From NCBI RefSeq assembly GCF_018070025.1, contig NZ_JAGPYQ010000001.1, positions 248,001-312,000 of the forward strand: a DNA stretch of 64,000 nucleotides. The letters run 5' to 3'. The translations under genes and the position numbers were made by a program. Positions 8,611 through 15,038 of this stretch are shown here, piece by piece (position 1 is the first letter of the stretch; every line of letters starts with the position of its first letter). Under the pieces are notes generated by a model that saw only the letters and a program-made list of their open reading frames with translations, ran no database searches and was not told the DNA's origin. Source of the DNA: Streptomyces liliiviolaceus. GTDB taxonomy: Bacteria; Actinomycetota; Actinomycetes; Streptomycetales; Streptomycetaceae.

Positions 8611-9029
8611 GCACGGCTCCGGCCCGCCCTCCGGAACTCTTCGGAATGCCGGAGGGGTCCGGAAGGTGCCCTCATCACCGAAGCGTCCTGCCAGAGCCTT
8701 CATCACGGCGAAGACATGCGGAGGGTGCGTTTCGGGTCCCAGGACAGCGCCGGCGGTCAGCGGTTCGTACGCGCACATCATGTCGTCAGTGGTCCACTCC
8801 GCCATGGATGTCCGTACTCACGAGGCGGCACCGTAACAATGCCAAGACGGGCGGGCAGCCGAGTTCGTCAGTCAGCCGGCCAGAAAGAGCTGGTTCCGCC
8901 GTGCAGTACATAGCGCCCGCAATGCGGGGCCGGCACCCGATTCGGTCGCGGTGGGAGCGGGCTGCGCAAGCGCGAGGGGCCGGGGCCCCTTTGAGGCCGG
9001 TCTTTCGAGGCGAGCATCATGGTCGCGTG
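8611..9029. other. 419-bp gap at the edge of the accessory islet
   Basis: No convincing intact gene is seen. On the minus strand a start at 8805 opens about 60 residues with plausible composition (MAEWTTDDMMCAYEPLTAGA, then a PHVFAVMKALAGRFGDEG stretch) that then runs antisense into the upstream gene, which suggests a truncated gene end. A short GGGGCC/GGCCCC hairpin lies at about 8978-8993. Base composition is slightly less GC-rich than that of neighbouring genes. Confidence 0.4.
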
Positions 9030-9689
9030 ATGAAGTCCACGAGGGAGACGCCTCCGGCCGAGCTCTCCGGGCATGAGCCGGAACTCTCGGACTACCAGCG
9101 AGCGATGCGGGACCGGCTTCTCGCGGCCCCGGCAGTACCCGCGCCCGAACCCTGGCGGCCCGTCTTCGCCAACGAGTACGGCGTTCCTGTCGGCGGACTT
9201 CTCGGGGTCGGCTTCGCGTCGCATCCTGAAAACGGCCATGACCTTGTCATGGTCGTCTCGCACGACGGCCACGGTCTCTTCGACGCTGTCACCGGGGAGA
9301 AGATCGCCAGGGATCGCGACCCCGATCCCGAGGACAACACCCCTGATGCGGTCGCCGACCTGACGAGCCCCGGTCTGGGGCCGATCACCGGAAGCCGCGT
9401 GCGCATTGCCGGGCTCTTCGGCGGCGGGCTGCACACCACCACTGAAGACGGCTGGACCCTGGAAGTCGTCATCCCGGCCTGGCCGAACGAACGGATCCTG
9501 CTGTCGATCGACGGCGGACTCCCCCACGCGGGTCCTCACGGAGAGAAGTGGTGGCACATCTTCCACTCGAACTACTCCACATTCCGCGCAGCCGGCTTCT
9601 CCCCCTCCGGCCGAACGATCGCCGTGGCGACGAGCAGTGACCTCACCTTGTGGACCCGATGCACGGACGACCGTCATACCGACAGCTGA
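9030..9689 (+). CDS. hypothetical protein (219 residues)
   Basis: The gene starts at ATG 9030 (an in-frame GTG lies directly before it at 9027). The product is acidic to neutral, without signal peptide or membrane helix. Noticeable segments are YQRAMRDRLLAAPAVPAPEP, a repeated VSHDGHGLFDAVTGEKIARD beta-hairpin-like unit, and WWHIFHSNYSTFRAAGFSPS GRTIAVATSSDLTLW, which recalls a single WD/PQQ-type beta blade. I recognise the type as a Streptomyces orphan protein without known role. It is followed after 17 bp by another unknown gene in the same direction, so the two probably form an operon. Confidence 0.65.
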   Translation: MKSTRETPPAELSGHEPELSDYQRAMRDRLLAAPAVPAPEPWRPVFANEYGVPVGGLLGVGFASHPENGHDLVMVVSHDGHGLFDAVTGEKIARDRDPDPEDNTPDAVADLTSPGLGPITGSRVRIAGLFGGGLHTTTEDGWTLEVVIPAWPNERILLSIDGGLPHAGPHGEKWWHIFHSNYSTFRAAGFSPSGRTIAVATSSDLTLWTRCTDDRHTDS

Positions 9690-9706
9690 GAGAAGCCCGG
9701 CCTCGC

Positions 9707-10372
9707 ATGGAAGGGCAGAAGGAGGCGGAGTTGAGCGCTACAGGTGCATGGATTGTCGGCGCGGTGCCTGAACAGACGGTACGGACTGTGCTGAGTGCTT
9801 CGGTTCAGCACTCGTCACCGGCACAGATGCACGGTGACGTGAGTGTGGAGCTGGCTTGGTGGCGAAGCAAGGCGCAGGCGTCCATGTTCACTCCGTCGAC
9901 GAGCTCTCCCGGCGATTGGAGCGCCGACGAGGACGCCCTCCGGCTGAGCGCGTTCTTCGACGCCTGCCACGACGACTCCGACCAGGCGGAGGAGTTGCGT
10001 GACACTGTGATGGCCCTGGTTCCCTCCGATGCCGAGGAGGGCTTGTTCGTGGCTACGGCGCGCAAGGCCGACCCGTTCTCCGCCCTGGCTTACGCGCTGG
10101 GTCCCGATGGGACGCTTCGGCTGCCGGGCCGGTTCGGGGACTTCCTTCTCGATGCCGGGCAAGTTCGCGCTCAACTGCCCTCAGTCGAGGAGACCCTCGC
10201 CCTGACCGGGATCCCACGTCATGACGCGATCGAGCGAATCCACGCGTGGATGACCGGCTTGGGCGACGACCCCGCGCACAACGCGGACGAACTTCTCGAC
10301 GGCCCGCTCCGCGTCCTCCGCCATGCCGCCCGTACGGGCCAGGGAGTAGCCGGTCAAGTCCGCTGGTACTGA
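9707..10372 (+). CDS. hypothetical protein (221 residues)
   Basis: The start at ATG 9707 (MEGQKEAELSATGAWIVGAV) is chosen over an in-frame ATG at 9650 that overlaps the previous gene. The product is soluble, acidic and alpha-rich in the middle (ADEDALRLSAFFDACHDDSDQAEELRDTVMALVP), with a C-terminal helical part (VEETLALTGIPRHDAIERIHAWMTGLGDDP). No motif is recognised. Third-position GC is lower than in core genes such as greA, in line with its place in the accessory islet. Confidence 0.6.
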   Translation: MEGQKEAELSATGAWIVGAVPEQTVRTVLSASVQHSSPAQMHGDVSVELAWWRSKAQASMFTPSTSSPGDWSADEDALRLSAFFDACHDDSDQAEELRDTVMALVPSDAEEGLFVATARKADPFSALAYALGPDGTLRLPGRFGDFLLDAGQVRAQLPSVEETLALTGIPRHDAIERIHAWMTGLGDDPAHNADELLDGPLRVLRHAARTGQGVAGQVRWY

Positions 10373-10444
10373 CGTGACCGAACACCGCGCGTACCGGGAC
10401 CCCGAGCGCGACCTATCCGGTCGACTGCCTTTGCGCGACGGCCA

Positions 10445-10852
10445 TCACCGCAAGCGGCCGTCGGTACCGACGAGCGACTCGCACGCGTCGCAGAGCGTCA
10501 GCTCGATCCGCCGGGTCTCGCGCAGCGTCCCGGCGGCGCCGCAGCGCTCGCAGACGTGCTCGCTGGCGGCCGTGAACTCAGCCACCAGTGCGTCGAGCCT
10601 GTCCATCTCCTCGGACGTCCAGTTCCCGCCCCGCTTCCGTAGCCGGGGAAACGCCTGGAAGGCCAGAACAGCCCACTTCTGTTTGACGGCCACAAGCTCG
10701 TACTCTGGGAACTCCGCGACGACCGCCTCGTGGCAGCGCAGCACCAATGGCCACCACCCGGGCCCCACTCCGAGTGGGTGAGCAGGGTCCCTCAGGTGCT
10801 CCTTGAGAGGCTGCAGTTCAGCGGCAGGCACATCCGTGGGACGACCACTCAT
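10445..10852 (-). CDS. hypothetical protein with a C-terminal Cys4 zinc ribbon
   Basis: With ATG 10852 the product has 135 residues; an in-frame ATG at 10888 would add 12. The N-terminal part is a helical region (LQPLKEHLRDPAHPLGVGPGWWPLVLRCHEAVVAEFPEYE). The C-terminal part carries CERCGAAG and, about 20 residues later, CDACE, the spacing of a small zinc ribbon. Similar short zinc-ribbon proteins occur near toxin or phage genes in actinomycetes, but nothing here fixes a function. The ribosome site is weak for every candidate start. Confidence 0.55.
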   Translation of the reverse strand: MSGRPTDVPAAELQPLKEHLRDPAHPLGVGPGWWPLVLRCHEAVVAEFPEYELVAVKQKWAVLAFQAFPRLRKRGGNWTSEEMDRLDALVAEFTAASEHVCERCGAAGTLRETRRIELTLCDACESLVGTDGRLR

Positions 10853-10989
10853 CTTGCTGATTCCGTCATGTCGATCGTGTATACCCATCCGGCATGCATA
10901 CCGCATCGAGGCCCGCCGTCTGCCGATGCACCGTCGCCTCTGAGCGATCCTCAAGCTGCCGAGGCCGCCCCGATGGCTCACCGGTCGAG

Positions 10990-11187
10990 TCAGGCACCAC
11001 GATCAGCAGCGATTGTGCGCACAGCCCGTGCACATGCCGCCCACCGAGCTCCGTCTCTGCTCCGCACCACCTTGACCGGCGGCTCCGAGCAGCGATTGCC
11101 GTGCCAAGTGCACCGCGCCTCCCGAAAGGACACGCTCCGCGGGTCAAGCCCATCGGGAAAGTCCGGCCATTCGTCAACCGACGTCAT
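10990..11187 (-). CDS. possible small protein (65 residues)
   Basis: The frame MTSVDEWPDFPDGLDPRSVSF continues to a stop at 10990 with sensible composition and third-position GC bias (FREARCTWHGNRCSEPPVKVV). Two cysteines 6 apart could bind metal. There is no good ribosome site, and the start lies only a few bases from the presumed start of the divergent broken gene, so this may be the remnant of a gene pair. No function is recognised. Confidence 0.35.
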   Translation of the reverse strand: MTSVDEWPDFPDGLDPRSVSFREARCTWHGNRCSEPPVKVVRSRDGARWAACARAVRTIAADRGA

Positions 11188-11190
11188 ACC

Positions 11191-11998
11191 GTGAGGTTAG
11201 TCATCACCAGCGCGGCCCACGACTGTTTCCCGCGAGCACCGCTAGACGTACGCGGGCATGTCGTCAGCGTCGTCCAGGCCGGGCGTTCGACGCTCCCCTT
11301 TCAGCGGGCCAACCGGGAGGAGCGGCACGAGACGGCCTTCCGGTGCAACGAGCTGGTGGAGACGGGCACCGACAGCGAGGTCGTCCGGCAGTACCTCGTG
11401 ACCGCCGGCGAACCGACGCGCGTCGACTTGGCCGAGTTCGCCTTGCGCCCCGAGCTCTGCACCCCCGTGATGAGTGCGGAGTAGCTGCTGATGGCCGACT
11501 TCGCGGAGGGCTGGACCCATCTCGGCGATCTGGGAGTGGCGGTCATGCCCACCACCGGGTTGCACGCCCACGGCGCTCGCAAGGGGTGGCGCTGGGCCAC
11601 CGACGAGATCACCGACGGCGTCGCGGCTACGGAACAGGACATCGTCGACCTCGGTGACGCTCCGGTCGCGGCCTATCTGCTGGGCCATGTCGTCGACGGG
11701 GACGGTTCGCGGGAGCAGGCTGTAGTGGTCGGTGAGATCACGCACACCCGCAGCGGCGGCATCCACTGGGAAGGTGACCTACCGCGGGAGTGCGTGGGCG
11801 CACCGGTCTTCATAAGTGTCCGTCTCGGCGGACGCGGTCACCGCTTCAAGCTGGTCCGTGTCGGGGTGGCCGTCCACGCCGATGGTCGTCCCCTTCGACC
11901 GCATCCGCGCCGCCCTGGGCGCCCTGACCGACCCCGACCTGCTCTCGGCCCGGCGGGTCGGCGCACCGAAGCGGCGCTGGTGGCGGCGTCGCCGCTGA
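11191..11998 (+). pseudogene. broken hypothetical gene (in-frame amber stop plus frameshift)
   Basis: One coding signal runs through the interval but is interrupted twice. From GTG 11191 the frame reads to TAG at 11482-11484 (ending CTPVMSAE) and continues in the same frame with LLMADFAEGWTHLGDLGVAV to about 11870. There the coding signal jumps by +1 to the frame that reads VVPFDRIRAALGALTDPDLL and ends at TGA 11996-11998. In that last part the shifted frame has nearly complete G/C at third positions, and the unshifted frame turns into arginine/proline-rich noise. The second codon after the start is a rare TTA. The protein family is not recognised; the piece GGIHWEGDLPRECVGAPVF is the best preserved block. 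Confidence 0.6.
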
Positions 11999-12095
11999 TT
12001 CTGACCCGAATAGGGAACCCCGCGCATCCGAGCAGGTGACGGCCCGGGAGCGCCGTGTTCGTCCGTCTCCGCAGGCACCTGCGCCACCGCGAAGA

Positions 12096-12139
12096 AGAGG
12101 GGCCCGTCGGCCACACGTGGTGTGGTCGGCGGCCCCTCT
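12096..12139 (-). terminator. hairpin downstream of msrA
   Basis: Arms of about 20 bases (AGAGGGGCC... and ...GGCCCCTCT) pair almost completely around a 3-4 base loop, about 40 bases after the msrA stop on the minus strand. Confidence 0.75.
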
Positions 12140-12180
12140 GGCGTTCACTCCACCCGTGGCCGACAGGGCTCCTTTCGCGG

Positions 12181-12693
12181 TCAGCCCTCCGTGCGGGCCG
12201 GAAGGCGCCAGCCCGGGCGGGGGAAGTGGCAGGTGTAGCCGTCCGGGTAGCGCAGCAGGTAGTCCTGGTGCTCGGGCTCGGCCTCCCAGAAGGGGCCGAC
12301 CGGCTCCACCTCGGTGACGACCTCGCCCGGCCACAGTCCGGAGGCGTTCACATCCGCGATCGTGTCCTCGGCGATCCGCTTCTGCTCGTCGTCCACGTAG
12401 TAGATCGCCGAGCGGTAGCTGAGGCCGAGGTCGTTGCCCTGGCGGTTCTTGGTGCTCGGGTCGTGGATCTGGAAGAAGAACTCCAGGATCGTACGGAAGT
12501 CGGTCCCCGCGGGGTCGAAGAGGATCTCGATGGCCTCCGCGTGCGTGCCGTGGTTGCGGTACGTCGCGTTCGGCACGTCGCCCCCGGTGTATCCGACCCG
12601 GGTCGCCGTCACGCCGGGGAGTCGGCGGATCAGGTCCTCCATCCCCCAGAAGCATCCGCCCGCCAGCACGGCCCTCTGTGTCTGCGCAGCCAT
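12181..12693 (-). CDS. msrA: peptide methionine (S)-S-oxide reductase
   Basis: The enzyme reduces methionine-S-sulfoxide in proteins and free methionine using thioredoxin. The catalytic motif GCFWG is present with the nucleophilic C14 in [10 protein letters not shown], followed by the conserved [24 protein letters not shown] and the [15 protein letters not shown] region. The protein has 170 residues, of the short actinobacterial kind. Only one other cysteine (near [10 protein letters not shown], late in the protein) could be the resolving residue. The ATG start at 12693 has no competitor. The gene is monocistronic with its own terminator. Confidence 0.96.
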   Translation of the reverse strand: MAAQTQRAVLAGGCFWGMEDLIRRLPGVTATRVGYTGGDVPNATYRNHGTHAEAIEILFDPAGTDFRTILEFFFQIHDPSTKNRQGNDLGLSYRSAIYYVDDEQKRIAEDTIADVNASGLWPGEVVTEVEPVGPFWEAEPEHQDYLLRYPDGYTCHFPRPGWRLPARTEG

Positions 12694-12817
12694 TGCGGCC
12701 CCTCCAAATGTCAGTCAGCTCGGTCACTCGGGCCGCTCGGCTCGCTCACCACCTGCGTCCATGCCCACTCCCCTCAACGCACGAAGGTTCCGGGCGATTC
12801 CGTACCCGTACGAACGA

Positions 12818-12855
12818 GGGCAGGAACCCCCGGTGTCGTCCGGGAGTCCCTGCCC
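12818..12855 (-). terminator. hairpin downstream of the DUF3455 gene
   Basis: GGGCAGGAACCCCCGG pairs with TCCGGGAGTCCCTGCCC with two mismatches, about 55 bases past the minus-strand stop at 12910. Confidence 0.6.
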
Positions 12856-12909
12856 CTGTTCCGCTCTTCGTTCCGCTCTGACTCGGTCCGTCAGCTCTGC
12901 CTCAGCCCG

Positions 12910-13461
12910 TCACTCGGACGGCTTGTAGAAGGTGTACGTGGCGGAGTACGGGACGCCGATCTGCTCGGTGCCGGTGCAGGCGGTGGTGGGGGCGACGCCG
13001 CCGTCGGTGTCGAGGCGCTGGATGTAGGAGACGTCGGCGAAGACCCCGGTGCCGCGGGTGGCGGTGGACTTGAGCAGGAGCTCGGGGATGGTGCCGGTCT
13101 TGGGCGAGGTGGCGACGGCGGCGGCGTTCACGGCGCTGCCGTCCACCGTGGACACCCAGACGGGTCCGCGGGAGTGCAGGGCGACCGGGCGGTGGTGCCG
13201 GTCGCTCTTCACCGAGAGCGTGGCGGCGGGCTCCAGCAGCTTCCAGGCACCGTCGGTGCAGGTGTACGTCTGGACGCCGGTGGCGGCGAAGACACCGGTG
13301 AGCCGGTTGCCGTCCGGGACCTTCAGCGCGTCGGGAACGTCGACGCCGACCCGTACGGGCTGTGAGACCGCGGCCTGGTCGGCCGCCGCGCCGGAGAGCG
13401 TGCCGGCGGTCACGGCGGCGAGTGCCGCGGTGGTGAGGAAGAGTCGCTTGGCGAGCTTCAT
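12910..13461 (-). CDS. secreted DUF3455 domain protein
   Basis: This 183-residue protein has a clear Sec signal peptide (MKLAKRLFLTTAALAAVTAGTLSGAAA) with a signal peptidase I site near residue 28. The mature part contains the DUF3455 hallmarks: PDALKVPDGNRLTGVFAATGVQTYTCTDGAW near the start, the W-V-S-TVDGSAV block in the middle, and a C-terminal TACTGTEQIGVPYSATYTFYK. Two conserved cysteines may form a disulfide. The family occurs in fungi and actinomycetes and has no established activity. The start is supported by CTGGAGACG upstream. Expected location: outside the cell. Confidence 0.85.
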   Translation of the reverse strand: MKLAKRLFLTTAALAAVTAGTLSGAAADQAAVSQPVRVGVDVPDALKVPDGNRLTGVFAATGVQTYTCTDGAWKLLEPAATLSVKSDRHHRPVALHSRGPVWVSTVDGSAVNAAAVATSPKTGTIPELLLKSTATRGTGVFADVSYIQRLDTDGGVAPTTACTGTEQIGVPYSATYTFYKPSE

Positions 13462-13766
13462 CGGATGCGTCTCCAGAGATCCAGAAATGATGTCTGTACG
13501 AGGTCACGAGCGCGGCACGGGCGTGGGTGTGGGCACGGGCGCGGAAGTCGATGCGGGCGCGAACGCGGGCACCGTTCCGCCGTGCGGGAACCGTTGCCAG
13601 GACGGCGGACCGGGATGACGACCCGAGCCGCCGGGCTGAGCGCGCGGCACGTGACGGAGAGCAAGGAGTATCACCGGCCCGTTCCGCCTTGGCGAGGGCC
13701 TGAGGGGCATACGGCCGGTCACGCCACCGCGGCCCCCGAGGACACCCCTCATGCCCCATCACCTCC
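13462..13766. other. 305-bp interval without a gene
   Basis: It holds the leader and presumably the promoter of the DUF3455 gene near 13462-13520, and the 3' side of the reductase gene near 13750. Short reading frames here have poor codon bias. I see no clear hairpin or repeat beyond general GC richness. Confidence 0.5.
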
Positions 13767-14468
13767 TCAAGGGACCTTGGGAATGGCGGAGTTGGGGTCG
13801 ACTCCCGCGAACGCGAGACCGATGACGAAGCCCGCGACCTCCTCCAGCTGACGGACACGCTCCAGCGACCCCAGGGTCGCCGGGGCTCCGCCGACGTCCC
13901 TCACCAGCTCGCCGACGATCCGCAGGGCCGCCGGATCGTCGCCGCACATCGCCACGGTCGCCCGCGGCCGGCCGTCGTCGGCGGCGGGGCTCGTCCACTG
14001 TCCGGCGGGGAAGAGGTGGAACGCCTTCACCACATGGGCGCCCGGTGCGAGCCCAGCGATCCGCGTAGCCATCGACTCGCCGCGTTCGGTGAGCAGGTCG
14101 CCGACTCCGTGCGCGACGGCGTTCGTGGGGTCGATCAGGGGCGTGCCCGCGAGGACGCCGTCGGCCGCGCCCGCCCGTCCCAGCATGTCCGCGACGCCGT
14201 CCCACGACACGGCGAGCAGCACCGCGTCGCGGCCCGTGACCGCCTCCCGCGGGGTGACGGCGAACGCCCCCTGCCCCGGTCGCCCCGGTCGCCCTGGTCG
14301 GCCCACGCGTCCCGGTCGACCCGGTCGACCCACGCTTCCCAGTCGTTCGGCGAGCCTGTCCGCCTTGTCCTGCGAGCGTCCGCCGATCCACACCTCGTGT
14401 CCCGCACGGATCCAGCCCTCGCCCAGGGCCGCCGCCAGTGTTCCCGTTCCCAGGATCCCGATACGCAT
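13767..14468 (-). CDS. NADPH-dependent F420 reductase-like oxidoreductase
   Basis: This 233-residue Rossmann-fold protein starts MRIGILGTGTLAAALGEGWI, with the GxGxxA dinucleotide motif and GGRS at the end of beta-2, the pattern for NADP binding in the NpdG/coenzyme F420-dependent reductase family. Downstream blocks are VLLAVSWDGVADML, LIDPTNAV, HVVKAFHLFPAGQW and VAMCGDDPAA. The start at 14468 has a GGAGGGGG ribosome site. An odd feature is an 18-20 residue Gly-Arg-Pro run (residues 46-65) inserted after ERLGS. It diverges from an HxlR regulator gene, a common regulator-target arrangement. Confidence 0.85.
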   Translation of the reverse strand: MRIGILGTGTLAAALGEGWIRAGHEVWIGGRSQDKADRLAERLGSVGRPGRPGRVGRPGRPGRPGQGAFAVTPREAVTGRDAVLLAVSWDGVADMLGRAGAADGVLAGTPLIDPTNAVAHGVGDLLTERGESMATRIAGLAPGAHVVKAFHLFPAGQWTSPAADDGRPRATVAMCGDDPAALRIVGELVRDVGGAPATLGSLERVRQLEEVAGFVIGLAFAGVDPNSAIPKVP

Positions 14469-14535
14469 CGTCGCCCCCTCCACCTCTCGAACCGTCGTCG
14501 TCCGCTGCCGGTCGGGTAGCCACGGTAGGGAGCGC

Positions 14536-14559
14536 GTCGCGCACCGATCGGTGCGCGAC
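14536..14559. promoter_or_regulatory. 24-bp perfect palindrome, probable HxlR operator
   Basis: GTCGCGCACCGA is followed directly by its exact reverse complement. The site lies in the divergent region, 67 bp before the reductase start and 51 bp before the preferred regulator start (10 bp before the alternative start at 14569). HxlR-type regulators bind such dyads between themselves and the divergent target gene. Confidence 0.7.
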
Positions 14560-14610
14560 CGACGCGCGATGATGGCGGAACGGGCTGACGCGGAGGCGGG
14601 GGAAGCGGAC

Positions 14611-14982
14611 ATGACCGATGACGACGCGCACTGCTACGAGCTGGTCGCCGACTGCCGGCTGCGTGCCGCCGCCGAGCTGTTCGCCCACACCTGGGACCCC
14701 GTCGTCCTGGCGGCCGTGCGCGCGGGACCGCGCCGGCGCCGTGATCTGCGGGCCGCGATCGGCGGCATCAGCGACAAGGTGCTGACCGACACGGTGCGGC
14801 GCCTCCTCGCCAACGGCCTGGTGGACCGGCGGGCCCATGCCGAGGCGCCGCCGCGCGTGGAGTACGCCCTGACCGCGTTGGGGCGGAGCCTGGTCGAGGG
14901 CCCCATGGTGGCGCTCGGCCGCTGGGTGACCGAGCACGGCGACGAACTCCTCGAAGCACAGGAGGCCCGAGAGACCTACTAG
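14611..14982 (+). CDS. HxlR family transcriptional regulator
   Basis: This 123-residue winged-helix protein contains FAHTWDPVVLAAVRAGPRRRRDLRAAIGGISDKVLTDTVRRLLANGLVDRRAHAEAPPRVEYALTALGRSL, the full HxlR core with the W-x-VL-L, FxxLxxxIxGIS-K-L-LR-LxxxGLV pattern. The start MTDDDAHCYELVADCRL at 14611 is chosen for the GGGGGAAG upstream; ATGs at 14569 and 14572 are possible. An N-terminal cysteine (MTDDDAHCYEL) is present, as in many redox- or electrophile-sensing HxlR proteins. It probably controls the divergent reductase through the palindrome between them. Confidence 0.88.
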   Translation: MTDDDAHCYELVADCRLRAAAELFAHTWDPVVLAAVRAGPRRRRDLRAAIGGISDKVLTDTVRRLLANGLVDRRAHAEAPPRVEYALTALGRSLVEGPMVALGRWVTEHGDELLEAQEARETY

Positions 14983-14990
14983 GCCCATGA

Positions 14991-15038
14991 AGCCCGTCCA
15001 TCGGGTCCGGGTCCGGACCCGGACCCGATGGACGGGCT
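14991..15038. terminator. 48-bp perfect inverted repeat at a convergent junction
   Basis: Two 24-base arms are exact reverse complements with no spacer (AGCCCGTCCATCGGGTCC... centred between 15014 and 15015). The site starts 8 bases after the HxlR stop and includes two bases of the TAG stop of the convergent Mrr-TerD gene, so it can terminate both transcripts. Confidence 0.85.

Noticed and set aside
11242..11766. A 174-codon minus-strand frame opposite the broken gene
   Set aside because: Codon bias favours the plus strand throughout. The minus translation has the His/Gly/Val-rich look of a shadow frame.
13465..13851. Short plus-strand frame between the DUF3455 and reductase genes
   Set aside because: It has no ribosome site, a low-complexity translation, and overlaps the 3' end of the reductase gene.
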